The notes under the pieces were generated by a model. It was not told where the DNA came from. It worked only from the letters and a program-made list of their open reading frames with translations, and searched no databases. From Chimonanthus salicifolius (lineage: Eukaryota > Streptophyta > Magnoliopsida > Laurales > Calycanthaceae): 64,000 nucleotides of DNA. Below, piece by piece: positions 23,201-33,778 of this stretch. Within the stretch, counting starts at the first letter, position 1; the number at the start of each line of letters is the position of its first letter. Made by a program: the position numbers and the translations under genes. Where the stretch lies: the NCBI GenBank assembly GCA_013350335.1, contig CM023539.1, forward strand, positions 39,356,631 to 39,420,630. Direction: 5' to 3'.

Positions 23201-26200
23201 TAATTTTCTGTTTATGCCATACATTAGACCCATGGAAATAAGTTTGACTGAATCATAAACCTGTCAGTGACAGGGATGCCAAAATGGATCCATTGGGTTT
23301 GGGTTTTGAACGAAATGGGGCCTCTTCCATTTGAAGTTTGTATACCGAGGTTCAAGTGCAGCCCATTAAGAACCCTCATCAAGATCAAGTGGTGATATCC
23401 ACAAGCAATTTTTTGTTTTCCCAGTACAAGTGGTTCCCACTTTGCAGTGCTGGAAATTGGTTGGCCCTGCCAAGTGCTGACACTAGGCCTCATTTTGGCC
23501 CATGGGTTAGGATTGATTTCAATTTTTAAGCGCATCAAATAGATAGTAGTGCTCGTGTAAGTTTTGATGTCTGTTTTCATTAGAGTCCATCTAAAGGCTG
23601 ATTCTAGGCCCATGGCTACATGCTTGAGGCTGAATTTTAGTTCCAATAAAAAGAAAGACTCTGTCTCAGCAAAACTAAACTAAAACAAATGCTTAAATAA
23701 TGCTCTCCCTTGAATTTGGTGACACAGGTTCAAGAAGATTTGGCCCTCATCCAGCATGCCAAGAGCTACTTCATGGATCAGTACAATCAACAACACTCCA
23801 AACCTGCACTCTCTGAACACTCCACATCCAATCCTGCATCCTCTTCTGATCGGTCCCGCTTCCATTCTCCACCTGTTCCGGCCATGTTTTCGGCAGTGGA
23901 TCCACAAGCCAAAGAGGCTGAAGCCAACCAAGAAGAAGAGGCTGATGATGACGACGACGACGATGACGATGAAGATGAAGATGAAGAGGAAGAAGGGGAT
24001 TCAGATTCTGAAGCTGAGACAGGAAGACATAGTCCAGCCAATGCACCCCAAAATTCACTTGAGTGTGGACTGAATCAGCATGGAGTGACCCCAGCTCAAG
24101 TACCGGCTGAACCAAGTGAATTGATGCAACTAGAAATGTCAGAAGACATTCGGATTGGCTCACCTGATGACTGTTCTAACAACTTGGACTCTGAGATGCA
24201 TCTACTTGCTGCGAGCCACTCTGGTGCTGGCCCAATTGATCATCATCGACATGCTGAATCCTACCGAGCTGAGTCAACCCGGACCTGGCCACTTCTCCAA
24301 TATGAGCTTAGTGATGACCTTCCACTTTCAGGTAACAAGAATCATTGGAGAGCACATTGACTTATGATCTAAGGGTTAATCTCATCATAATCAGATACAG
24401 GAAATGATTAAAACCAGGCCCCTTTTGCTATACAGGATCAATTTCCCATCTTCTGACTGATCAAAGCCCATCCTTGTGATAAATCACCAACAATTCTATC
24501 TCAAATGGTCCATATCCAAAATCACATTAATCAAACAACCCGACTTTCTTATCCCTTTTCACTGGCCAGTCGAACATGAGCATCACTATAGTTGTAATTC
24601 ATAACCATATACCATAGTGACTGGAAAACTCGTTTCCCATGTCAAATCGTCTCTCTCTCTCTCTAAAAATTTTCACTTCTGCACAAATAGTATTAATTTT
24701 TTTTGCAAAGTGAGACACTAAATACATTATGTCCTCATTCTGTTTCCCGTTGTAGTAAACTGTACTCCAAGCCTTGTACAACATAGGATCAAAATGGTCC
24801 ATCTGGTTCTTCGATGAGAATATCTCCTGATGTAAATGGTATAAAAACTCCTGCAGGTGGACCTCAATTTCAAGAGCTGGCACAAGAAGATGCTCACTAC
24901 TCACAGACAGTATCAGCGATCCTACAAAGGAATACAAGCCGATGGAGTGAGTCTTCAGCTTCCTCCCATGTGAGATACTCTCAGCAGTCTGCATTCTCCA
25001 AATGGAATTGTCGAACCGACCATCATCATCTCCTTCGCTTACCACTGGATGGCACTTCCCAATGGATGATCAAATACATTCTGTTCACCCTTCCATTAGT
25101 ATACACAAAGTACAGAGAAGATTCTCCAAAATCACGTGAGGGTGGTGGTGACACTGGAACCCGGTTCCGGAAGGGCACTCCTCAAGACGAGTTGAGTGCC
25201 AATCATGTGCTTGCTGAGCGCCGGAGGAGAGAGAAGCTAAATGAGAGGTTCATCATCCTTCGATCTCTGGTTCCATTTGTCACCAAGGTTCGTAGCAAAA
25301 CTATGAATTTTACTTGCTGTGAAAGTCCTAGCCATGGGATTAGTAAAGGTGCCTGTGCACTCTGAACATGTGAACTAGATAGTTGGATACAAATAAATCT
25401 GGTGGTCCTTTTGTTCTTGGGTTGATGGGATGTATCAAAATGAGCCCATCAAGCAGCAGATGTATATATTTATGAGTTTATTGCCTGTACATTTATTGTT
25501 TCAATAAGAAGTTGCCAATGCATGATTTTTCTTCACTTCTCGAGAAATTCATGTTTCACCACTCTGAAGAACCATTTAACAAGGAAATTACTAGAGATAC
25601 TACAAAATCAACCATAGGAGAAATGTCATCCCCTGATATATATATTTTTTTTAATAAAAGTAGTAGAAATGGGTTTCCTGGTCCACTTTTCAAAACATCT
25701 TCCTTTCGCCCTTCCACACAGGAGTGAAAATGAGAAACTGTGAATCTCTGATAAGGGATGCTCCAAAACTGGTGTCTGGTATTTTACCTAGAACTTGTTA
25801 CATTCACCCTGTCCAAGCATAGCCTACAGTGTTCTTTATTTGAAGACATACATGCAGTGTTCTTGTTGTTCACATTTAATATGGATTGCTGTTGTAGATG
25901 GATAAAGCTTCAATACTAGGAGACACAATCGAGTATGTAAAGCAATTGCGAAGGAGAATACAAGATCTTGAATCTCGGAACCGGCAATTTGAAATTGATC
26001 AACGATCAAAGGGAACAGAGTTGCATAAGTCAACTAGCTTGAAAGATCTATCTGTCCAACAGAATAGTTGCCCAGGGAAGGTCAATGTATCTCAAACTAT
26101 GAGCAGTGATCGAAGTCGACTAGCTACAATGGAGAAGAGGAAGATGAGAATCATAGAAGGGACTGGGAGTGGTAAAACCAAGGGAATTGATGCAACATTA

Positions 26201-27185
26201 GACAACACAGTGCAAGTTTCTATAATAGAAAGTGATGCGCTTTTGGAGTTGAAGTGCCCATATAGAGATGGACTACTTCTTGAGATTATGCAAATTCTAT
26301 CTGAACTTCGGTTAGAGGTCACTGCTGTCCAGTCATCATCAACGAATGGTGTTTTCACTGCAGAATTACGGGCTAAGGTATATATATTGTTATACATTTA
26401 TGCACACAAAACACACATAGGAGAGCTGAACATAAAAATCAGTCTAGTTAGCTCTGAAGGTGGACCAGCTTTACGTGATCAAAGCTGTGAACATCTTATC
26501 AGTCCTCTAAAAGCTTCCCACATTTGGAATGATCCTAACTACACAGGGAAAATTATCTTTCTGATTGTGCAATGTGCTAATCAAACAATTAGGATCATCT
26601 GACAATGCATATCTTGGGGCATGGGTTGAGGTACAAATTTCAGTTGAAATCATTTTTTCGGTCTTTGGGAGGACCGAAGAAATTTTGGCCGATGGTTATT
26701 GGCTATCTCGGCCGAAATCTGTAACTGGGTGAAATCACCAAAATCTAGGAAATTTCCGAAATATGGCTGAAATATCCAAAATTTGACTGAAATATGATAA
26801 ACATTGCCGATAGAGTATTTTCCAAGAAATCACCGATATTTTTTATGTTTATATTTCGATGCATACCAAATCTGAAAATTTTTGGGCAAAATTTCGGATT
26901 TCGGCCAAAATTTGAAACTCAAGGCATGCGTAATCAATGATTGGTACCATGGGACTAAAATTTGGATAACCAATGGCCAAGCCTCACTTATATTTTGTGT
27001 TATTTATTAATTGAGAATCAGATAATACAGCATAAATTGTAATTTATTTATAAGACTTGCCACTTGATAAATTCCTAACAGTGTTGAGTTTCATACCTCT
27101 GCAGGTGAGAGATAGAATCAATGGAAAGAAAGCTAGCATTGTAGAGGTTAAAAGGGAAATTCACCAAATCATTTCCCAGAACTAA
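14272..27185 (+). CDS. TT8: bHLH transcription factor, subgroup IIIf (TT8/AN1/MYC1-like)
   Basis: Nine coding exons: 14272-14381, 15087-15341, 21994-22090, 22969-22983, 23120-23176, 23728-24331, 24857-25287, 25898-26377, 27105-27185. All introns are GT-AG, phases agree, and the sum is 2,130 nt (709 residues plus TAA). Residues about 10-195 form the MYB-interacting MYC-type domain (VQWTYSLFWQL, then VLVWGDGYYNGAIKTRK at 38, then ESEWFYLMCVSFSFPPGVG). Residues 247-274 are an acidic run typical of the TT8 side of the family. The basic region at 496-508 keeps the E-box contacts H496, E500 and R504; helix-loop-helix to about 545. Residues 628-706 form the ACT-like dimerisation domain. By family knowledge it works in the nucleus with R2R3-MYB and TTG1-type WD40 partners to switch on late flavonoid genes such as DFR and ANR. 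The start at 14272 has an in-frame ATG at 14278 as alternative. Arabidopsis TT8 is shorter (518 residues), but other plants have 600-700. Orthology is inferred; a GL3/EGL3-type assignment is less likely. Confidence 0.93.
15654..15729. repeat. 38-bp tandem duplication in intron 2
   Basis: Unit AGATGTTGATCTTAACTTCA plus 18 bases, at 15654-15691 and 15692-15729, differing at a few bases near the end. Confidence 0.9.
16490..16610 (-). repeat. SINE-like family C fragment in intron 2
   Basis: On the minus strand it has AGATTAGAGATTTTGAGTTT and a CGTGTATTCG-like tail, matching the layout at 44715-44846. Strongly degraded. Confidence 0.35.
18751..19077. mobile_element. hAT-like element, GGGTCGGGTT family (327 bp), in intron 2
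   Basis: Starts TAGGGGTAAAACTTGGGTC and ends with the inverse of GAGGGCTGAAATTCGAG. The flanking 8-mers TACCCAGA (18743-18750) and TACCCATA (19078-19085) match at 7 of 8. The body is dense in GACCCGACC/GGGTCGGGTT motifs. No coding capacity. Confidence 0.75.
19907..19958. mobile_element. Truncated hAT-type element, TATCGGCCGATA family
   Basis: The left end TAGGGGTATAAATATCGG is intact, followed by TATCAGCTGATATATAA; the right end is lost where the 93-bp repeat begins. Confidence 0.5.
19959..20144. repeat. 93-bp imperfect tandem duplication
   Basis: Units at 19959-20051 and 20052-20144 share ATTGGTTG, a GTTTATAAA-like TATA stretch, CTTGAGTCAC and CTAATGGGCTAGC. The motifs resemble the promoter part of plant LTRs (CCCACATTGG before a TATA-like box), so this may be a solo LTR remnant. 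Confidence 0.6.
22315..22435 (+). repeat. SINE-like element, family C, in intron 3
   Basis: TAGTTTAATTGGCC as A box, GGGGGTTCGACTCC as B box about 45 bp later, then GGACATATCTGATACACGAG as in 44715-44846 reversed. The right end is unclear. Confidence 0.5.
22969..22983 (+). other. 15-nt coding microexon (exon 4 of the bHLH gene)
   Basis: AGCGCTCGTGTTCAG encodes SARVQ, between an acceptor (AACAG) and a donor (GTATAT). Without it, ...RAILAK would join TVVCIP... and lose five residues that other IIIf bHLH proteins have (SAxIQ or SAxVQ). Frame is kept either way. Confidence 0.85.
26626..26922. mobile_element. hAT-type element in the last intron of the bHLH gene (297 bp)
   Basis: Starts TTGAGGTACAAATTTCAG and ends with the inverse of TTGAGTTTCAAATTTTGG. 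The flanking 8-mers GGCATGGG (26618-26625) and GGCATGCG (26923-26930) match at 7 of 8. Inside are GGCCGAAAT and GGCTGAAATAT motifs, so it is a sister subfamily of the TATCGGCCGATA elements. Confidence 0.75.
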
Positions 27186-28639
27186 CATGGATGGTTGCAT
27201 TTTCTTGTGCAATCAAAGAATTGGTTCTCCAAGTTACAGAAGAGATAATCCATGACTGGTTTTGATCGAAGTGTCAGATCACCAATCACTGATTTATTGG
27301 TCTTGTAAATGGCTGATGTTGAAGCAGAATTGTCTTCATTCGAATCATCTGTAAAATCCCAATTGCTAAGTGTAACACATTAACTTACTCTTTCAAAGCA
27401 AGATAAATGGGTTTCTTGAATTTCATGGATTTGGTTAGAGGCTTTACATATCACTGCCACTGCATGGAAAAAAATGAATTATGATTGCCAAGTGAGAGCC
27501 ATGAGACCTGATATATTTGGGCAAATGTAAGTTTGTTTTGTTCAACCAGCCATGACAAATGACTCAAACCAGCCCAGGCAGACTGAAGAGCACGAATTCA
27601 GATGCTTATATGGTCTACTTCATGTATAACATGGACAAAGTGTCATTGTTTTCCATGTCCAGAGTGCTGTACCAAGAACTTCCAACTTTCTAACCTGATT
27701 AACCAGACTTAGACTCTAGAAGGATACAAGAGGCTCCATAAAGGTAGGGAGGCTTCGCTACATATCTTCAAAGCAAAATGGCAGGGGGATGAACCAGGTT
27801 GCTTATCCTGACAGTCAAGAAGTCCGCCTCATGGAGTAGGGTCTTCAGTTCGATTCATGCTCAACTCCAACGGGCCACTCCCTATAGACTTAACCGGTGT
27901 GTGTGGATTGGGAGGTTTACACATACCAGTGGGATTAGTCTCACCTCCAACGTGGGGTGGGGATACCCATATTATCTAAAAAAAAAGAATTCTGGGTTAG
28001 ATCTAATCATCTAAAGCTGTCATACTGAATCTCTTCACAATCTGAACCTAGAACTTATTTTATTGGATATTTCTTGCCAAAAATATTACAAAATGTCTTT
28101 CAAAATACTACATCACATCTTCCAAACTTGTGGGGTGTGAACCGGTCTTTACTGACTGCATCAGGTGTTTAAAAGAAATTTAAGAACACTGGAATTGATT
28201 CATCTGAACTCTTAGGTGAAAGTCCACTACTAATTTTATTTATCAAACAAGTTCTAACTGTGTATAGCAATCACTGAATCACTCTTGTGGGGGATTTTCA
28301 GACTTCCCATTGATCTAAATTACCTGCTAAGGAGCAGTTTTGATGCATTTATGGTAAAACATAGTTAGATAGAGACCAAAGATCATATCTTGAACCTTGT
28401 TCACATCACTTTTAATGTGACTGTCTAAACTGAACAATATTCCATTATTTATTTATTTATTTTGTAAGCTGAATGAATGGTTAGGAGTCCGGATAATCTG
28501 CATCATTGCCATTTTTCCATCCGATGCAATTATTTCTAATTCGCTGTTTAATATTGTCCAACATATTCATCTTAGCATGTGTATATCTGTCACCATTACC
28601 TTCATCCTATAATAGGAATGTCAACAAGCCTAGGTTCAG
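27186..28639. other. 3' flank of the bHLH gene
   Basis: The first few hundred bases are probably 3' UTR, but I see no clear polyadenylation signal. A SINE-like element sits at 27797-27986. No other gene was recognised; the frame at 27799-28014 is that SINE. Confidence 0.5.
27797..27986 (+). repeat. SINE-like element, family B (best preserved copy)
   Basis: Order: CAGGTTGCTTATCCTGACAG head, AGTCAAGAAGTCCGCCTCAT, a B-box-like AGTTCGATTCATGCTCAAC, CGGGCCACTCCCTATAGAC, GATTGGGAGGTTTACACA, GGGATTAGTCTCACCTCCAA and a terminal A-run at 27977-27986. A short retroposon with a tRNA-like B box is the best reading. Confidence 0.6.
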
Positions 28640-29390
28640 CCCAAGTCATCATCATCATCAAATGTCAATATCCCATCCATTTGGGGTTGGTTTTTCAAGT
28701 TCTATTTCTCCATTTGATCTTATCATAAACCATATAGTCAGTCACTCCACTATCTAGCATGTCTTTTTTTTTTTTTTTTTATCGCTTCTCCCATTTTTTC
28801 AGTGGTCTACCCCTCCTTGTACCTGCAACTTGTAGCTTCTCAACTCTACATAATGGGGCCGTCTTTGGTCTTCTACTTACATGACCAAACAACATCAAAT
28901 GAGTTTCTCTCAAGTTGTCATCTATGTAAAAGAACGACTTTATAAATGTCATATCATAGATCCTCCATGAGATTCTATCATAGATCCCAAATGTCCAATT
29001 TTAGTCAGATCACCCTCTTTATCTTCTATTCCACTAAAGTTATACTTCATGTGTTCTATTTTAATTCTACTAATTTTTAAGTCATTTGCCTCAATAGTTC
29101 TCCTCCAACATTCCAACTTAATATCAAGTTATTGTTTTATCTCACCCATTAATATTATATTATCTACAAAAGGCATATATCATGGCACTTCATCTTGGAT
29201 TCTTAATATTAAGTTATCTATGACTAAGCAAATAGGTATGTGCTTTATATAGATCCTTAGTGGGAGACCACTTCGACTGGGAACTCCGCCCTCTCCATGA
29301 ATAGTTCTAACAATGGTCGATGCACCATCATACATATACTTAACATGTGGCCCGATCTTAGTCCTTTGACCCAATAATTTGGTAAAAACA
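28640..29390 (-). pseudogene. RTE-type LINE fragment (reverse transcriptase 3' part and 3' tail)
   Basis: Read on the minus strand, about 29374-29180 gives VKYMYDGASTIVRT and, later, IQDEVP, matching the VKDMYEGA...VRT and IQDEVPWCMLFADD region of plant RTE-clade LINEs. The following catalytic motif is decayed (FVDN in place of FADD) and stops are present. The downstream text ends near 28640 in a CCAAATGGATGGG-type stretch with (GAT)n, as expected of an RTE 3' tail. The 5' part is missing. Confidence 0.65.
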
Positions 29391-29404
29391 TGGATCCAAG
29401 ATAG

Positions 29405-29584
29405 TGTTGAGATATATTTAGATTTTGATATATTTAGTTACTAAAGTTGTACTTCCCATTTTAGTCATTTCCTCTTTTATTTTATTTACTTTCTCTATTT
29501 GTATTTCCTATTCTCTATAAATACAAATCATAGGGTCTTTCCTTGATTAAGGGAGATACACCAAACCCTCTGTGTTATTCTACA
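29405..29584 (+). repeat. Short Copia-type LTR (180 bp)
   Basis: Begins TGTTGAGATATATTTAG and ends TTATTCTACA (TG...CA). It has a TATA-like CTATAAATAC at 29514-29523 and is followed at once by TGGTATCGAGCA, close to the initiator-tRNA primer site TGGTATCAGAGC. The partner LTR is not seen. Confidence 0.65.
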
Positions 29585-30350
29585 TGGTATCGAGCAAAGT
29601 TATCAAAATTAAAATCCCTCTCAAATTTCTTCCCGTAACTAACTACCTTCATTCACAAAGACTCTTCTTTTCTCCCTTTGCAGGAGAGATCCATCACTGG
29701 CAAAGGGAGGAACCATCTCATTCTTGTCCTTGAAAAATTTTCCCCTCCCTTCGGACAAACTTCTCCTCCCACTGTTGCCCCCTGTCGCTGCTCTTTGACT
29801 TGTTTCCTGCAGACGACTCTTCACTAACCTTCTTCACAGTTTGGCTTCGATCTGTCTCCCCTGTGGTCTGATCGTACTCCAACTTCTCAATGGTGTTCGC
29901 CCCTAGCCCACCTACCTTCGACTAAGGTTGACTTAGGGTTATAATCAAAGGTGGGCCTCTTTTATTGGTTCTACAGTCCTGCCTCAGTGATGCCAAAAAA
30001 ACCTAGTTTCGTGGGTTTTTTCCTTCGATCCACGTGGATCTTGCACTTTTGCATCTGGGATCAACATCACTAGAGTCGCCCCTGTCCCACCTCCCTATGC
30101 CCCAAGTTGACCTTTGATTTCGGTCAATGGTGAGGGCCCATTTGTTGTTTTTCTTGCCATGCCTCCTGCTGCCCCAAAACTCTCAGTTTTTCGATTTTTC
30201 TGCGAGATCTGCAAGGCTACTGCACTTATGTCATGTGGCTGTTCACCACCAGGGTCGCCGCTGAGCCTGGTTTCCATCGGACCTGGTGGACCCCTCTTTT
30301 TAACCTTCCAGTCGCTGCTTGGAACATCTGCCTTCCTAAGAAGCATCGAT
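29585..30350 (+). pseudogene. Internal leader of a truncated Copia-type element
   Basis: Sequence downstream of the primer-binding site. I recognise no gag or pol. Frames at 29639-29824 (-), 30095-30376 (-) and 30114-30383 (+) have no recognised motif. The element stops where a sequence with GGTACGCATATCGGATACG begins. Confidence 0.4.
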
Positions 30351-30539
30351 ACAGGTACGCATATCGGATACGACAAATTTTGAAAAAGTAGGATACGGGT
30401 GAGGCGGGATATGCCAAATTAAAAAAATTATTATATATATATATATCAATAAAATAAATTCAGACATTTACAAAAAATATCATAAATTCTACTGAGAAAA
30501 AAATTATTAGAAAATTATATTTTTATATTTCTAATGAAT

Positions 30540-30574
<35 letters not shown>

Positions 30575-30646
30575 ATTACAAAAGATATATATTATCAAAA
30601 TTAGACTATTAGCAATTTAGTATTATGAAAATATATATATAATATG
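30351..30646. repeat. AT-rich junction with (TA)n
   Basis: Contains GCATATCGGATACGAC and GGATACGGGTGAGGCGGG, possibly another small element, then (AT) runs at about 30433-30445 and 30543-30571. It borders the gypsy element. Confidence 0.6.
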
Positions 30647-31702
30647 TGACGCAGGACATGACAAAAAGTGACCCTAAATGCCCAAATGCGATTATGCTGT
30701 AACAAGAAACTAATATGAGGCTGAAATTAAAAATTAAAAATAATAATAACAATTAGAATAATAAAATCTACTACAAATAATCAAGAAAATTCAGAGAATT
30801 CAAAGTAAGTAATTAAATCACAATCCAAACCATGTTATAGCTGAAAAATAGAAGGTCTTCAAAACCAAGAAGATTATCAGAACACCAAACACATAAACCA
30901 ACATCACATGGAGATTAAATCTGGGCTGTTTTAGGCTTCAAAATATGATGGACAGCGGTCTATGGCTTAAGAGAGGTTTAGACAGTAGTATGAGTGTCTA
31001 AAAGGGAAGGTTATGGCAGTAAAGGGGCTGGATAAAGAGTTGGTAAACAAGAAGAGGGCTGTATAGGGGCTAACGACACTTAAAGAATGTGGTAGAGGGG
31101 TAGGCGAAAGGTTATGGATGGGCTGTAAAGACTGACGAGGGCAGTGGAGGTCTTGGGGAGGGTTGGTGGATGTGGAAAAGGGGTATGGATGATTTCAGTC
31201 ACAAGTAAGGGGTTATAGTTACTGTTTGGGACTGACGAAGGCGTAGAGAGAGATTAGGACAAGGGGCGAAGGTGATAGGATGGATCTAGGGAAGGGGCAA
31301 AGCCCAGGAAGGGGTAGAGAAGGAGAGGGAAGCTCAGAGATAGGATTTTGGGGGCAGCGGCAAAAGGGATGGGGTTGGGTGTTCACGGCAGGATGGTAGG
31401 GAAGAATAAAAGAAAATAGAGAGGGAAGAAGAGAGAGAGAAGAGAAGAATAAGATGTTTGTACCTGGAGATTTGAGTAGGAGTTCACGCCAAAACCAAAG
31501 CTTCTCGCTGCAAGGATTTTCGAAAATCTGAACTTTATTTCTTTCGTATGTGTATTGTTTACAAAAGAGAGAGGCTTATATAACTAGTATTGCCTCTAAA
31601 TAAGGAAATATAAAAATTACAATAATACCCTTACTAAAAAACGAAAATAAGAACTTGAAATAAAAGAAAGAAACACATGGCAACTACTAAAGCCTCTATG
31701 CA
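30647..31702 (-). repeat. 3' LTR of the gypsy element (about 1,056 bp)
   Basis: On the minus strand it starts TGCATAGAGGC after the polypurine tract and ends CCTGCGTCA. A TATA box TATATAAG is at 31582-31575. The outer 836 bp (30647-31482) align with the other LTR. The start is chosen by the TG rule and may be off by several bases. Confidence 0.8.
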
Positions 31703-31909
31703 CCGTATTAACCCCCCATTTGAGAAAAACTCGACATCGAGTTCAAACAGATAAGAAGATACAAATCTTCCCATGCACGTGTCTTCCTAGTGTAGGGTCT
31801 TCATAGTGCAAAACAAGCGCACATGAGATCTTCATTGTCATCCAGTGAAATCATTGTCAAGCCATAATGATGGAGCTGGAGCGGCTCTCTTCCATCGTCG
31901 TTGATAGAC

Positions 31910-32488
31910 TCAGAAACCTGTTTTGTCATTGCTGTCATCTTTTGCTGTAGAAGAAGAAGGCATCTCTGACGAAACAAAACTCCGATATCTCTCTAGAAGG
32001 TCTTGATCAAGTTGCTGTAGCTCACTTTCTGGCAACCATGTGGCGTCTGTAACCGGTCTGTCTTTCCACTTCACAAGATACTTCTGAAAGCCTCCGGCTC
32101 GTGTAGAAACAACTTCCTCATCCAGAATAGATTCTATCTCATCTCTCTTAGGTGGCAAGGAAGGTAAAGTACGACATTGCCTAATGATTTTAGCCACATC
32201 TCTCTTAAGACTAGGCCAATAAAACCTTTCTTCAACCAAGGCAATTGTCTTGTCTCTCCCAAAATGTCTGGCCATACCTCCGGCATGTAACTCCCAAACA
32301 AGAAAATCACGCAGGGAAGTTTGGGGAATGCAGAGTTTACTTCCTTTAAACAATAAATTATCAACCATGAGAAACTCTTTATTACTCCTTTCTTGGTCAC
32401 TCAAGAGTGAAGTATACAACTCTCTAAAATCCGGGCATGTTGGATGTTCATCCTTTAATTGTTCAAATCCGGTCACCTCTACACTCAT
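31910..32488 (-). pseudogene. Gypsy integrase remnant fused to chromodomain
   Basis: 192 residues. Residues about 60-105 are the zinc-binding N-terminal domain (ELHAGGMARHFGRDKT, then FYWPSLKRDVAKIIRQC), ending at the first cysteine of the CxxC pair. At about residue 108 the text jumps to LPPKRDEIESILDE and a chromodomain (KYLVKWKDRPVTDATWLPES). The whole DDE catalytic core, normally between these parts, is missing, and the join is in frame. The upstream frame from RNase H is shifted by one base. Confidence 0.85.
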
Positions 32489-33070
32489 GGAGTATTAGTG
32501 CAACCCTACGACTCAATGCATCAGCTGGCTTGTTCTCAATCCCGGCCTTATGTTTCCACACAAAAGTGTATTCCTGAAGAAATTGCACCCAATTGGCATG
32601 TCTTGAGTTTAACTTCTTTTGGGAATTGAGATATCTCAAGGCCTCATGGTCCGAAAACAAAACGAATTCGTGTGCCAAAAGGTAGTATATCCAATGACGG
32701 AGTGCTTGCCTAACCGCATAGAACTCTTTGTCATAGGTGAAATATCGCTGTTTGGCTTCATTCAACATCTCACTAAAGTAAGCGACAGGATGTCCATCCT
32801 GACTTAGGACTCCATCTATACCAACACCAGATGCATCACACGCAACTTCAAAGACTTTGGAGAAGTCTGGTAGTCGCATGACAGGAGCTTCGACCAAACG
32901 AGTCTTGATCTCCTGGAAAGCTTTCGAGGCTACTTTAGTCCATTGGAACTCCCCTTTTTTAAGGCAATCCGTATGGGAGCCGTGATGGAACTAAACCCTC
33001 GAAGAAACCGCCTATAGAAGGTAGCTAAACCGTGAAAGCTTCGCACGTCATGTATATTTCGCGGTTCGGG
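32463..33070 (-). pseudogene. Gypsy RNase H region
   Basis: The stretch [20 protein letters not shown] (about 33010-33045) leads, after a one-base frame change near 32965, into FEVACDASGVGIDGVLSQDG, KQRYFTYDKEFYAVRQALRHW, FSDHEALRYL and HANWVQFLQEYTF, the usual LTR-element RNase H motifs. It ends where the frame changes to the integrase remnant. Follows the TGA at 33071. Confidence 0.85.
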
Positions 33071-33778
33071 TCAACTTACTATAGCCTTAATCTTTTCGGG
33101 GTCCGCTGACATACCTTCAAATGAAACCACAAACCCTAAGAAAATAACCTTATTAGACATGAATGTGCACTTCTTCAGGTTTGCGTATAATTTTCCAGTC
33201 CGAAGAACCTCACAGACTAACCTCAGATGTTGCAAGTGTTGTTCCTGGGAGGTACTATTGATAAGAATGCCATCAAAATATACCACCAAGAACTTACCCA
33301 TAAAAGGTCTCAACACTTGAGTCATCACCCGCATAAATGTACTGGGAGCGTTGGTCAAACCAAAAGGCATAACCATCCACTCGTATAGACCATCCTTAGT
33401 CTTGAAGGCTGTCTTCCATTCATCTCCTGGTCTAATGCGGATTTGATGATATCCACTCTTGAGGTCAATTTTCGAAAAGATAGTAGCACGGGCCATCATG
33501 TCAAGCATGTCATCGAGACATGGGATTGGAAACCTATACTTGACAGTGATCTTATTAATAACCCTGCTATCTATACACATACGCCAGGTGCCGTATTTCT
33601 TGGGTGTCAGGAGGGCTGGCACAACGCACAGGCTTAAACACTCGATGAATCCCTTTTGTAGAAGCTCATCCACTTGACGCTTCAACTCTTCATGCTCCTT
33701 AGGGTTCATCCTATAATGAGGCAGATTTGGCAAAGTCGCCCCAGGGACAAGATCTATGGCATATTGTATGTCCCTCAT
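33071..33778 (-). pseudogene. Gypsy reverse transcriptase with altered active site
   Basis: 235 residues from [11 protein letters not shown] through [49 protein letters not shown] and [18 protein letters not shown]. The catalytic YxDD box reads YFDG: the glycine codon (33269-33271) replaces the second aspartate that binds metal. The N-terminal join to protease is out of frame by one base, and a TGA ends it at 33071. An active enzyme is not expected. Confidence 0.9.

Noticed and set aside
23787..24041. Minus-strand serine-rich frame of 84 residues
   Set aside because: Antisense shadow of the acidic GAT/GAC/GAA run in exon 6 of the bHLH gene.
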